The notes below the pieces were generated by a model. That model ran no database searches. It saw only the letters and a program-made list of their open reading frames with translations, and had not been told where the DNA came from. Shown in pieces: positions 13,693-20,150 of a DNA stretch of 20,150 bases. Within the stretch, counting starts at the first letter, position 1, and each line of letters opens with the position of its first letter. A program made the translations under genes and the position numbers. Source of the DNA: Clostridium sp. UBA1056 (lineage in GTDB: Bacteria > Bacillota > Clostridia > Clostridiales > Clostridiaceae); NCBI GenBank assembly GCA_002316385.1, contig DCDL01000055.1, positions 25,485 through 45,634 on the forward strand, read 5' to 3'.

Positions 13693-15036
13693 TTATTTAC
13701 CTATTATATCTACAATATCCTTTATTCCATTTTCTATATATTCATATGGAACATTAGAGGTATTTAGTTTAATATAGTTTTTCTTATCATCAAAATTTTG
13801 CAAGTAATTTGATGCTGTATCTGAAATAAGTATGGAGTTCTTTCCTGATTCTTTTAGGAGGTTTTTAATATTAATTTTAATACCAAGTTCAATACATGTG
13901 TGAATGCAGTAATTTCCATGATTCTGATACATCTCAGTACCATTATTAATAGTATTATACTTTTCTAATGAATCATGGAGTTTCTTTGCCCTTTGAGAAT
14001 AGGAATGTCTCATTTTTTTCCTATGTTTTTCAAACATGCCACTCTTTATATAAAGTTCTAAGGCAGCTTGGGATAGCATAGATGTGTCTACGTCAGAATA
14101 TATTTTGTATTTACTGAATAATTCTGTAAGTAAATCGGGAACAACAGCAACTCCAACCCTAAGTCCTGGAAAGATAATCTTAGAAAAACTCTTCAAATAA
14201 ATGACACGAGATTGGTCATCATATGAATAAATTGGATCTGCTTTAGAATCAGTTTCATAATCTGATAAAAAATCATCCTCAACAATATAAATATCATATT
14301 TATTAGCTAGTTTTAAAATTTCCTGCTTATCTTTTTGTGATAAGGAAGAGCCTAAAGGATTATGATATCTTGGCATTATATAAAAAAACTTTATATCCAT
14401 TTCTTTAAAGATACGTTCTAATTCTTCAAGATCTATTCCAGAATAATCTCTTTTAATGCCTACTGTTGAAATTTTTTGAGTTTCTAGTTGTTCAATAAAC
14501 AAATGATAGCTAGGTTGTTCAATTAAAATAGTATGTTTATTATTGGGAAAAGGGAGTAATGTTAAAATAGATAATGCTTGTTGAACACCAGATGTGATAA
14601 ATATGTTTCTATCATTTGCAAAGACCTGATAGTGTGCAAGTTCTTTCCTGATGACAGATACTAGAGATGGTAAGCCTTTTGGCGTTCCATATATGAACAA
14701 CTCATTTTTATAGGTATTGATTGTCTGGTTGATACAGTGTTGGAAGTCAATATAGGGAAATACATTCGAATCTGGAGCTGAAGATGAGAAATCTGTAATC
14801 AGTGCCTCATTTTGATTTAAAATATCTTTTTTAGGAACTACATAGTATCCACTTTGTGGAACTGAATATATAATATGCTTTTTTTCTAATTCTTCTAAGG
14901 CACGGATTATAGTCCATTTATTGCAGTTGAAAAGATTTGCAAATTTTCTAATGGAAAGAATCTTCTCACCTTGCTTGAATTCTTCATTTTCTATCATATA
15001 TTCAATTTTATTCAGAACATCTAAATATTTATACAT
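13693..15036 (-). CDS. MocR-type regulator: GntR winged helix plus PLP aminotransferase fold
   Basis: The 447-residue protein has a GntR winged-helix domain at about residues 1-68 (ILSIRKFANLFNCNKWTIIR) and a fold-type I aminotransferase-like domain over the rest: ITSGVQQAL, PRYHNPLGS (222-230), VEDDF (252-256), and the PLP-binding lysine K286 in SFSKIIFPGLRVG, with R293 as a phosphate or substrate contact. MocR/PdxR regulators use PLP to sense vitamin B6 or an amino compound. The ribosome site GAGGAGG lies at 15044-15050 on the minus strand. It is divergent from an EamA-type exporter, a common MocR pair, and the 33-bp dyad between them is a strong operator candidate for both genes. Confidence 0.93.
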   Translation of the reverse strand: MYKYLDVLNKIEYMIENEEFKQGEKILSIRKFANLFNCNKWTIIRALEELEKKHIIYSVPQSGYYVVPKKDILNQNEALITDFSSSAPDSNVFPYIDFQHCINQTINTYKNELFIYGTPKGLPSLVSVIRKELAHYQVFANDRNIFITSGVQQALSILTLLPFPNNKHTILIEQPSYHLFIEQLETQKISTVGIKRDYSGIDLEELERIFKEMDIKFFYIMPRYHNPLGSSLSQKDKQEILKLANKYDIYIVEDDFLSDYETDSKADPIYSYDDQSRVIYLKSFSKIIFPGLRVGVAVVPDLLTELFSKYKIYSDVDTSMLSQAALELYIKSGMFEKHRKKMRHSYSQRAKKLHDSLEKYNTINNGTEMYQNHGNYCIHTCIELGIKINIKNLLKESGKNSILISDTASNYLQNFDDKKNYIKLNTSNVPYEYIENGIKDIVDIIGK

Positions 15037-15051
15037 ATAATAACCTCCTCT

Positions 15052-15084
15052 AATAAATCTGAACTGGTACAGTTAAGATTTATT
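15052..15084. promoter_or_regulatory. 33-bp dyad, candidate operator of the MocR regulator
   Basis: Two 15-base arms (15052-15066 and 15070-15084) are complementary at 14 of 15 positions around GTA. The centre is AACTG-GTA-CAGTT at 15062-15074. The dyad directly adjoins the ribosome site of the regulator gene and lies about 70 bp upstream of the exporter ATG. Location and symmetry suggest autoregulation and control of the exporter; binding is inferred. Confidence 0.6.
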
Positions 15085-15155
15085 TTCATTGTAACATATA
15101 GTATAAGATGATTAAATAGAAATACAAACAACTAGAATAAGGAGGTTAAACTTTT

Positions 15156-16067
15156 ATGAAAAAGACAAAAATGGCGTATCTATCAGCAATTGCAAATGCT
15201 CTAATTGTTGGGCTTTCATTTATATTTATGAAAAATTCCCTTATTTACACAGATCCATTAAATATATTAGCTCATAGATTTACAGTTTCTTTCATTACTA
15301 TTTCTATTCCAATACTATTAGGATGGATAAAACTAAATATAGGCTTGGAGGACATTAAAAAAATACTCCCACTTTCAATATTTTATCCTACATTATTTTT
15401 TGCTTTTCAATCATTTGGATTGTCATATATATCTTCATCAGAAGCAGGGATAATTCATGCTACCATACCAATTATTACCTTAATATTGGCAACATTCGTA
15501 TTAAAGGAAAAAACTACTTTATTAGAAAAGATATCAGTATTTTTATCTGTAGGAGGGGTGGCTTATATTTTTTTAATGAAAGGAATTAATTTTAAATCAT
15601 CTAGTTTTATTGGAATTGTATTAATTTTTTTATCAGCAGTTTCTTCATCTAGTTATAATATTTCAGCAAAAAAGATAGTTCAAAAATATAAATTTATTGA
15701 TGTAACATATGTGATGATTTTCATAGGATTTATAAGCTTCAATGCTTTATCCATAGTAGACAGACTTTATAAGGGAAACCTAAAGACATATTTTAGCGCA
15801 TTTAGCAGTCATGATTTTTTAATATCAATTTTATATTTAGGTATTTTATCATCTGTTGTAACATCACTTTTATCAAATTATGCTTTGTCTATAATATCCG
15901 CTCCTAAAATGAGTGTTTTTAATAATTTATCTACTTTAGTTACTGTGGTTGCAGGAGTACTTTTATTAAATGAATCGCTTTATTATTATCACATAATAGG
16001 TATTGTGAGTATCATAATAGGCGTATTAGGAACTAATTTAGATAAACTAAGAAAAGATTCTCTATAA
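15156..16067 (+). CDS. EamA-family (drug/metabolite transporter) membrane protein
   Basis: AAGGAGG at 15139-15145 precedes the ATG. The 303-residue product is strongly hydrophobic with about ten membrane segments arranged as two EamA repeats. The first half contains ANALIVGLSFIFMKNSLIYT and SSSEAGIIHATIPIITLILA; the second contains SSSYNISAKKIVQKYKF and KMSVFNNLSTLVTVVAGVLL with LNESLYYYHIIGI. This family exports amino acids, nucleosides, drugs or related metabolites. Pairing with a PLP-dependent regulator suggests an amino compound or vitamin B6-like ligand, but that is inference. The protein has the full length of the family. Confidence 0.92.
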   Translation: MKKTKMAYLSAIANALIVGLSFIFMKNSLIYTDPLNILAHRFTVSFITISIPILLGWIKLNIGLEDIKKILPLSIFYPTLFFAFQSFGLSYISSSEAGIIHATIPIITLILATFVLKEKTTLLEKISVFLSVGGVAYIFLMKGINFKSSSFIGIVLIFLSAVSSSSYNISAKKIVQKYKFIDVTYVMIFIGFISFNALSIVDRLYKGNLKTYFSAFSSHDFLISILYLGILSSVVTSLLSNYALSIISAPKMSVFNNLSTLVTVVAGVLLLNESLYYYHIIGIVSIIIGVLGTNLDKLRKDSL

Positions 16068-16162
16068 AGTTATATATTTATTACTTTAGTGTATGTTCAG
16101 TTAAAATAAAAAAATCATTTACAAGAGTAAGTTTATGGGGAAAATAGAATATCAAAAATAAA

Positions 16163-16276
16163 GTGGGAAAAGTTAGCATTGGAGATAAAATTTTAGTTGA
16201 ACATAGGTGCAAGACCTGGACTACTATTAAGGAATGTTGGCTTCTAAGAAGATTAACTACATTTAAAATAAAGTAG
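16163..16276 (+). CDS. doubtful 37-residue ORF upstream of tldD
   Basis: From GTG 16163 the frame encodes GKVSIGDKILVEHRCKTWTT, then IKECWLLRRLTTFKIK, ending at TAG 16274-16276. It has two cysteines, several hydroxyl residues and no recognisable ribosome site. It lies just before the TldD/TldE pair, whose known clients in other bacteria are modified peptides, so it deserves mention. A chance frame or remnant is more likely. Confidence 0.15.
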   Translation: MGKVSIGDKILVEHRCKTWTTIKECWLLRRLTTFKIK

Positions 16277-16323
16277 GTAGTGTTAAATATTAGAAAAATA
16301 GTTTTAAATTAATGTAAATAATG

Positions 16324-16329
16324 TATAAT
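16324..16329 (+). promoter_or_regulatory. candidate -10 box for tldD-tldE
   Basis: A perfect TATAAT lies 40 bp before the tldD ATG in an otherwise empty region. The hexamer 17 bases upstream (GTTTTA) is a poor -35. Low certainty. Confidence 0.35.
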
Positions 16330-16369
16330 AATAGAAGAGGAATTGCATGTTTATTTAGGGGGGAATTTT

Positions 16370-17752
16370 ATGATTATATCAAGTTTAAGTAAATATTCTG
16401 ATCTGCTAAAAGGATATACAGAGCTTAGATGCCAAGAAAATTCATCAATATGTATAATGATGATGAATGGCAACTTAATTCAGAATGTTAGATCATCTTC
16501 CAGTGGTATTTCTGCAAGAGCATATGTGAATGGATCATGGGGATTTGCATCTAATTCCAATATTAATAATGAAAACATTAGACAAGTATTAGATCTTGCA
16601 AGGCAAAACGGGGAATTTTTAAATTCTAAGTCAGTGAGTAAGAATAGAGAGTTAGTAACTTCAAACTATTCTATAGAAAAATCCTTTGCTACAAAGAAGG
16701 TAAGATTAACTCAAAAACAGTTAATAGAATTTACTAAAGAGATAGATAATTATATTCTAAAAAAATATAATAATCTGATTAGTAGAAACATAATGATTGA
16801 TGAATTAAATATGGAAAAAAGCCTTATTACATCTTCAGGAACTGAATTATATTCATTTTTACCAAGGGCAAATATAATTATAGATTTAGTGGTTAATGAT
16901 GGTAATGGTGTGCCTGTAGAATTATATGAGGTGATAGGTGGATTGGGTCAATTTGAAGATAACTTTACTAATCCACAGAGCTTGTATGAAAGAATAGATA
17001 AGACTTATGAAAGACTAAGAGAAAAGGCTGAGGGAGTATATGCTAATGGAGGATTAAAAGAGTGTATATTGGCTACAGATTTAGCTGGTATCCTCGCTCA
17101 TGAAGCAGTTGGACACACTACAGAGGCAGATTTTGTGTTATCTGGATCTATAGCAGGTGAATATATGAACAAGGAGGTAGCTAGTCCATTAATTACTTTA
17201 GTGGATTATGCCAATACAGCTTTTGAAAATACATGCCCAGTACCTATATATATAGACGATGAAGGAACCAAGGCTGAAGACGTAACTATAATAGAGAATG
17301 GTATTTTAAAGGGATATATGCATAATAAGGAAAGTGCAAGTATGTTTAATGTAGCACCAACAGGAAATGCAAGAGCCTATGAGTTTTCAGATGAGCCTAT
17401 AATAAGAATGCGAAACACTTGTATCCTTCCAGGAAAGGATAAACTTGAAGATATGATTGCGTCTGTGGAGGATGGATACTATATAATGAATCCTAGCAAT
17501 GGTCAAGCTGATGCTACTAGTGAGTTTATGTTTGGAGTAACCATGGGCTATGAGATAAAAAATGGAAAGCTGGGTAAAGCCATAAAGGATACAACTATAT
17601 CAGGAGTAGCCTTTGATATGTTAAAGACGGTTACTATGGTATCCGATGATCTTTTATGGTTAAACGGTGGAATGTGTGGAAAGAAACAACCTATAACTGT
17701 AGGCATGGGTGGGCCTGCAATTAAATGTAAAGTAAATATAGGGGGAAAATAG
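16370..17752 (+). CDS. tldD: TldD-family metalloprotease subunit
   Basis: ATG 16370 follows AGGGGGG (16357-16363); a TTG at 16343 in frame has no such site. The 460-residue product shows the TldD zinc motif H244-E-A-V-G-H249 (HExxxH) in ILAHEAVGHTTEADF, with C436 in GGMCGKKQP as a likely third ligand. The N-terminal half holds the mostly beta TldD/PmbA domain (residues about 20-230). TldD and TldE form a heterodimeric cytoplasmic protease that degrades unfolded peptides and, in E. coli, matures microcin B17 and degrades CcdA. No peptide precursor is evident nearby. It is followed after 1 bp by its partner gene, with which it is clearly in one operon. Confidence 0.95.
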   Translation: MIISSLSKYSDLLKGYTELRCQENSSICIMMMNGNLIQNVRSSSSGISARAYVNGSWGFASNSNINNENIRQVLDLARQNGEFLNSKSVSKNRELVTSNYSIEKSFATKKVRLTQKQLIEFTKEIDNYILKKYNNLISRNIMIDELNMEKSLITSSGTELYSFLPRANIIIDLVVNDGNGVPVELYEVIGGLGQFEDNFTNPQSLYERIDKTYERLREKAEGVYANGGLKECILATDLAGILAHEAVGHTTEADFVLSGSIAGEYMNKEVASPLITLVDYANTAFENTCPVPIYIDDEGTKAEDVTIIENGILKGYMHNKESASMFNVAPTGNARAYEFSDEPIIRMRNTCILPGKDKLEDMIASVEDGYYIMNPSNGQADATSEFMFGVTMGYEIKNGKLGKAIKDTTISGVAFDMLKTVTMVSDDLLWLNGGMCGKKQPITVGMGGPAIKCKVNIGGK

Positions 17753-17753
17753 T

Positions 17754-19049
17754 ATGGAAAATAGACCAATAGCCTTATATTGTATTGAAAATATAATGAA
17801 GCAAGGGGCGGATAAGGCTCAATGCATTCTTAAAAATAATAAGAAACATGAGTTGAATTTTGGAAATGAAGATATAACTCTTTTAAGAACAACAATTGAT
17901 ACTAATATAGATTTAGTAGCTATAAAAGATGATAAAAAATCTACTATAGCTTTAAATAAGCTAGATGAAGAAGCGATAAATATAAAGATTAAAGAATTAA
18001 TGGAAATGTGTGAATCAGCAGAGAGTGATCAGTGTAATGATATTGCAGAAGAGCAACCTAAAGAAGAGTTTAGTAGTGGAGTTAGTGAGCCAGACTTATA
18101 TAAGATGTATGAATTTACAAGTGTGTTTTTAAAAAAGCTAAGGGAAGAGTTTCCACAGATTAAGTTTATGGATAGTACTACAGTAGAATTTAATAGTAGT
18201 GAAACGCATTTCGTAAATTCCAATGGTGTAGATTTTAAAATAGTAAAAGGTATGTATAGAGCTAACATATTTTTCTTAGCAAAGGAAGGTGAAAAGTCTA
18301 CATCTTTTACAGGCTTTGCTTATGACTTTAATGAATTACCTTTAGATTTTATGGAATATGCTGATGTTAGACAAAGATTTAAGGATATAGTTAGTCAACT
18401 TAATTGTGAGGGAATAAAGGATAAGTTTGTTGGAGACGTAATTTTGACTCCAGAGTTGGTAGTAGAAATGCTATATTATTATAATATAAATTTCCTCGGA
18501 GATGGAGCACTAATAAGTGGTACAAGTATTTTGAAGGATAAGTTAAATGAAAAGATTGCTAATGATAATCTTACAGTTAGATGTATGCCTCTATGTGATG
18601 AAATTGCTAATAAGAGTTTCATAACGGAAGATGGTTATAAAACAGAGAATATAAGTATCATAGACAAGGGTATATTAAAGTCTTTTATCATAGGATTATA
18701 TACTGCAAAGAAAACTGGAAAACCAGTTACTAAAACTACATTTAATATAGTTGTAGATAATGGGGATAAGTCCCTAGAAGATATAATAAAATCAACTAAA
18801 AAAGGGATAATTTTAGGAAGATTTTCAGGAGGCATGCCAGCATCAAATGGAGATTTTTCAGGTGTTGCTAAGAATAGCTTTTATGTTGAAAATGGAGAAA
18901 TTAAGTATGCTATAACTGAAACTATGATAACTTCAAATTTAAAGGATATGTTTAATAATATAGAGGAAATATCTATAGAGACTTTAAATACTGGTAGTTC
19001 TATAACTCCTTGGATGAAGATTGAAGGTGTTACTATTTCAGGAAATTAA
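17754..19049 (+). CDS. tldE: TldE/PmbA-family partner subunit
   Basis: The ATG is one base after the tldD stop, with GGGGGA in the end of tldD as ribosome site. The 431-residue product has no HExxxH, as expected for the non-catalytic TldE/PmbA partner, and is a little shorter than the usual 440-450. GGMPASNGDFSGVAKNSF (about residues 359-376) matches the conserved GDFS segment that lines the heterodimer interface in this family. It follows TldD in a tight operon. A threonine- and asparagine-rich tail (TMITSNLKDMFNNIEEIS) is typical. Regulation is unknown. Confidence 0.93.
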   Translation: MENRPIALYCIENIMKQGADKAQCILKNNKKHELNFGNEDITLLRTTIDTNIDLVAIKDDKKSTIALNKLDEEAINIKIKELMEMCESAESDQCNDIAEEQPKEEFSSGVSEPDLYKMYEFTSVFLKKLREEFPQIKFMDSTTVEFNSSETHFVNSNGVDFKIVKGMYRANIFFLAKEGEKSTSFTGFAYDFNELPLDFMEYADVRQRFKDIVSQLNCEGIKDKFVGDVILTPELVVEMLYYYNINFLGDGALISGTSILKDKLNEKIANDNLTVRCMPLCDEIANKSFITEDGYKTENISIIDKGILKSFIIGLYTAKKTGKPVTKTTFNIVVDNGDKSLEDIIKSTKKGIILGRFSGGMPASNGDFSGVAKNSFYVENGEIKYAITETMITSNLKDMFNNIEEISIETLNTGSSITPWMKIEGVTISGN

Positions 19050-19360
19050 AATAAAAGTCCAGGCTGGTAGAATATAATTTAGAGCAGTGAGTACTGTTTC
19101 TATGGGTATATTGTTTTTAGCTTGCTAATAGACAAAATGCACTAATTCTTTTCATGGCAAATTAAGATTAATGCATTATCAACCTTGGAAACTTTACCTT
19201 TGTATTTATATACTCTATACTCAGTATCTTCGATGCTAACTACAGCTAATGTAGCTAGATGTATATATTTAGCGAATTCCTTAATTTGCATTATGATTTC
19301 TAATGGAGAAATCTTTCTGTGAAATTAAATTGAGTTTTTTGATATAAATGAGAGGTGATA
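19050..19360. other. 311-bp intergenic region between tldE and acetyltransferase 10
   Basis: No terminator is obvious after tldE. The only open frame that looks protein-like is a 49-residue one on the minus strand at 19142-19291. The region before the next gene is otherwise A+T-rich spacer with GAGAGGTG at 19350-19357 as ribosome site. Confidence 0.5.
19142..19291 (-). CDS. possible 49-residue hypothetical protein, perhaps a gene remnant
   Basis: From ATG at 19291 the frame encodes MQIKEFAKYIHLATLAVVS, then IEDTEYRVYKYKG and KVSKVDNALILICHEKN. The alternation of charged and hydrophobic residues looks like a true protein, and the frame continues 11 codons upstream (FHRKISPLEII) to a stop. No ribosome site precedes the ATG. 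It could be the 3' remnant of a lost minus-strand gene or a small real gene. It is not recognised as any family. Confidence 0.3.
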   Translation of the reverse strand: MQIKEFAKYIHLATLAVVSIEDTEYRVYKYKGKVSKVDNALILICHEKN

Positions 19361-19954
19361 ATGACTATGAATAATGAAAAAAACAGAACCTTAGATTGCA
19401 TAAGCGCAGAAGATATTTTTATGATAGATGGCGAAGATATAGTCTTAAGAGAATTTAGATTAGAGGATTTAGATGAATTATACGCGCTTACACTACAACC
19501 TGAAATAACAGATTATTTACCTGATTGGATAGGGACAAGAGAGCAGTACGAAGACTGGATGGTCAATATATATATAAAGAAAAACAAGGAGTTTTTAAAA
19601 GCTATTCCAAATGTTGAAAATCATGCAATAATCTTCGGCATCATATTAAAGAAAACAAATGAGTTTATTGGTTGGTGTTGTGCATGTCAAAATCGTGATT
19701 TACCTAATTGTAATACAGAGATAGCTTATGCGATTTCAAAGTATCATAGAAATAAAGGCTATACTACACAAGCTGCCAAAGCATTGATTAAATATTTGTT
19801 TCAAGAAACAAGTATAGATGCTTTAAGTGCTTTAGCTTTAAGAAATAACATATCCTCTAATAGAGTAATACAAAAATGTGGATTTAAATTTATTGATAAT
19901 ATAGAAATTAGTAATCATGAATTTAACTGGTATAAACTTTATAAGAAAGATTAA
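19361..19954 (+). CDS. RimJ/RimL-type GNAT acetyltransferase (acetyltransferase 10)
   Basis: GAGGTG precedes ATG 19361 by 4 bases and ATG 19367 by 10; either is possible, and a GTG at 19355 lies within the ribosome site. The product of about 197 residues has GEDIVLREFRLEDLDELYAL, then EFIGWCCACQNRDLPNCNTE, the CoA loop R130-N-K-G-Y-T135 in YHRNKGYTTQAAKALIKYLF, and NNISSNRVIQKCGFKFID. The final loop position is threonine instead of glycine or alanine, as in several RimJ/RimL members. Substrate unknown. It stands apart from the main array, beyond the regulator/exporter and TldD/TldE genes, and ends before a clear terminator. Confidence 0.9.
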   Translation: MTMNNEKNRTLDCISAEDIFMIDGEDIVLREFRLEDLDELYALTLQPEITDYLPDWIGTREQYEDWMVNIYIKKNKEFLKAIPNVENHAIIFGIILKKTNEFIGWCCACQNRDLPNCNTEIAYAISKYHRNKGYTTQAAKALIKYLFQETSIDALSALALRNNISSNRVIQKCGFKFIDNIEISNHEFNWYKLYKKD

Positions 19955-20047
19955 ACCTTTGCTAAAAGAATTATCAGTATTTTCTTGAATTAAGCAGTAA
20001 TAGTAACTTCTATCTTAGTATTACTGCATGAAATAAGCATAGACTCA

Positions 20048-20083
20048 AAAATTAAGGAACCCCATATGGGGTTCCTTAATTTT
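20048..20083. terminator. perfect 36-bp palindromic terminator
   Basis: Two 18-base arms, from AAAATTAAGGAACCCCAT to its exact complement, form a perfect palindrome with A-run and T-run on the outer ends. It is a bidirectional intrinsic terminator and lies between acetyltransferase 10 and the inverted element at 20097. Confidence 0.85.
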
Positions 20084-20096
20084 ATATAATACATTA

Positions 20097-20150
20097 TTTA
20101 TCCGATGACTACCTGCTCTAATAATCCAATCGCACTCTGTGAAAGCGATT
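20097..20150 (-). mobile_element. 3' end of the repeated structured element (copy C, inverted, cut by the window edge)
   Basis: On the minus strand the sequence ends TTAGAGCAGGTAGTCATCGG then ATAAA, matching the last bases of the element at 10764-10948 and copy A. Before the core is a hairpin AATCGC / GCGATT (loop TTTCACAGAGT) that replaces the TACTCTCA / TGAGAGTA hairpin of copy B. This is the kind of variable helix on a conserved scaffold expected of a structured RNA. The rest lies outside the window. Copies A and C face each other across the whole window. Confidence 0.65.

Larger units (their letters stand above)
16068..16369 (+). other. 302-bp intergenic region before tldD
   Basis: It has no convincing gene. 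It contains a possible -10 box TATAAT at 16324-16329 with no good -35, an unanchored 37-codon open frame at 16163-16276, and AAAATAAAGT repeated at 16154-16163 and 16265-16274. No stable hairpin or known riboswitch is apparent. Confidence 0.5.

Noticed and set aside
17548..18835. Several minus-strand frames of 66-79 codons
   Set aside because: They are antisense to tldD and tldE, which have full family motifs; the frames are shadows.
1..20150. Integron-like cassette array
   Set aside because: The gene content fits, but no attC-like sites (GTTRRRY / RYYYAAC pairs) were seen between genes and no integrase is present; the repeated element occurs only three times and not between each gene.

Overview
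The window is a low-GC, A+T-rich stretch with strong AGGAGG-type ribosome sites, short spacers and codon use typical of Clostridium sensu stricto or a close relative. Nearly all genes lie on the + strand; the exceptions are one MocR-type regulator and one tiny doubtful ORF. Ten separate GNAT-fold acetyltransferase genes are spread over 20 kb. They are not simple tandem copies, since they differ in length, domain layout and subfamily. Between them sit other single-gene small-molecule modifying or salvage enzymes: a SAM methyltransferase, a beta-lactamase-fold serine hydrolase, a putative zinc protease (DUF2268 type), a GrpB-type nucleotidyltransferase-like protein, a small P-loop kinase and a nucleoside phosphorylase. 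This is an accessory island of unlinked modifying genes rather than one pathway.

Layout. 1-344: the end of a repeated structured element, a hairpin and a 24-bp tandem repeat. 345-1871: a phage/plasmid replisome-type winged-helix region joined in frame to a methyltransferase that also has its own internal ribosome site. 1902-12891: the acetyltransferase-rich array. 12973-13602: a 5'- and probably 3'-shortened ECF/CbiO-type ABC ATPase, ending in a terminator. 13693-16067: a divergent MocR regulator and EamA exporter pair with a large dyad between them. 16370-19049: the TldD-TldE protease pair. 19361-19954: a tenth acetyltransferase, followed by a perfect palindromic terminator. 20097-20150: another copy of the repeated element, inverted.

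Two structural points stand out. First, a 185-bp hairpin-rich element (10764-10948) shares its 3' end (core TAGTCATCGGATAAA) with copies at both edges of the window. Its insertion point can be fixed to within a 6-bp ambiguity because the uninterrupted site survives in a nearby gene at 9831-9876. The layout (no evident target duplication beyond the shared GATAAA, hairpins, conserved 3' end, downstream flank matching the empty site) resembles the right end and guide-RNA region of an IS200/IS605-type TnpB element or IStron, although no transposase or TnpB gene is present. Second, two genes in the array (methyltransferase and acetyltransferase 7) have an intact 3' end followed by one or two cargo genes and then an orphan second copy of the same 3' end (3501-3614 and 10734-11005). 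In the second case the four differences in the best-preserved 57 bp are all synonymous. This suggests the array grows or rearranges by recombination at gene 3' ends among related, functional alleles.

Functional assignments of individual acetyltransferases are at fold level only; no substrate can be read from sequence. Mobile-element class, operator function and small ORFs are inferences and are marked so.
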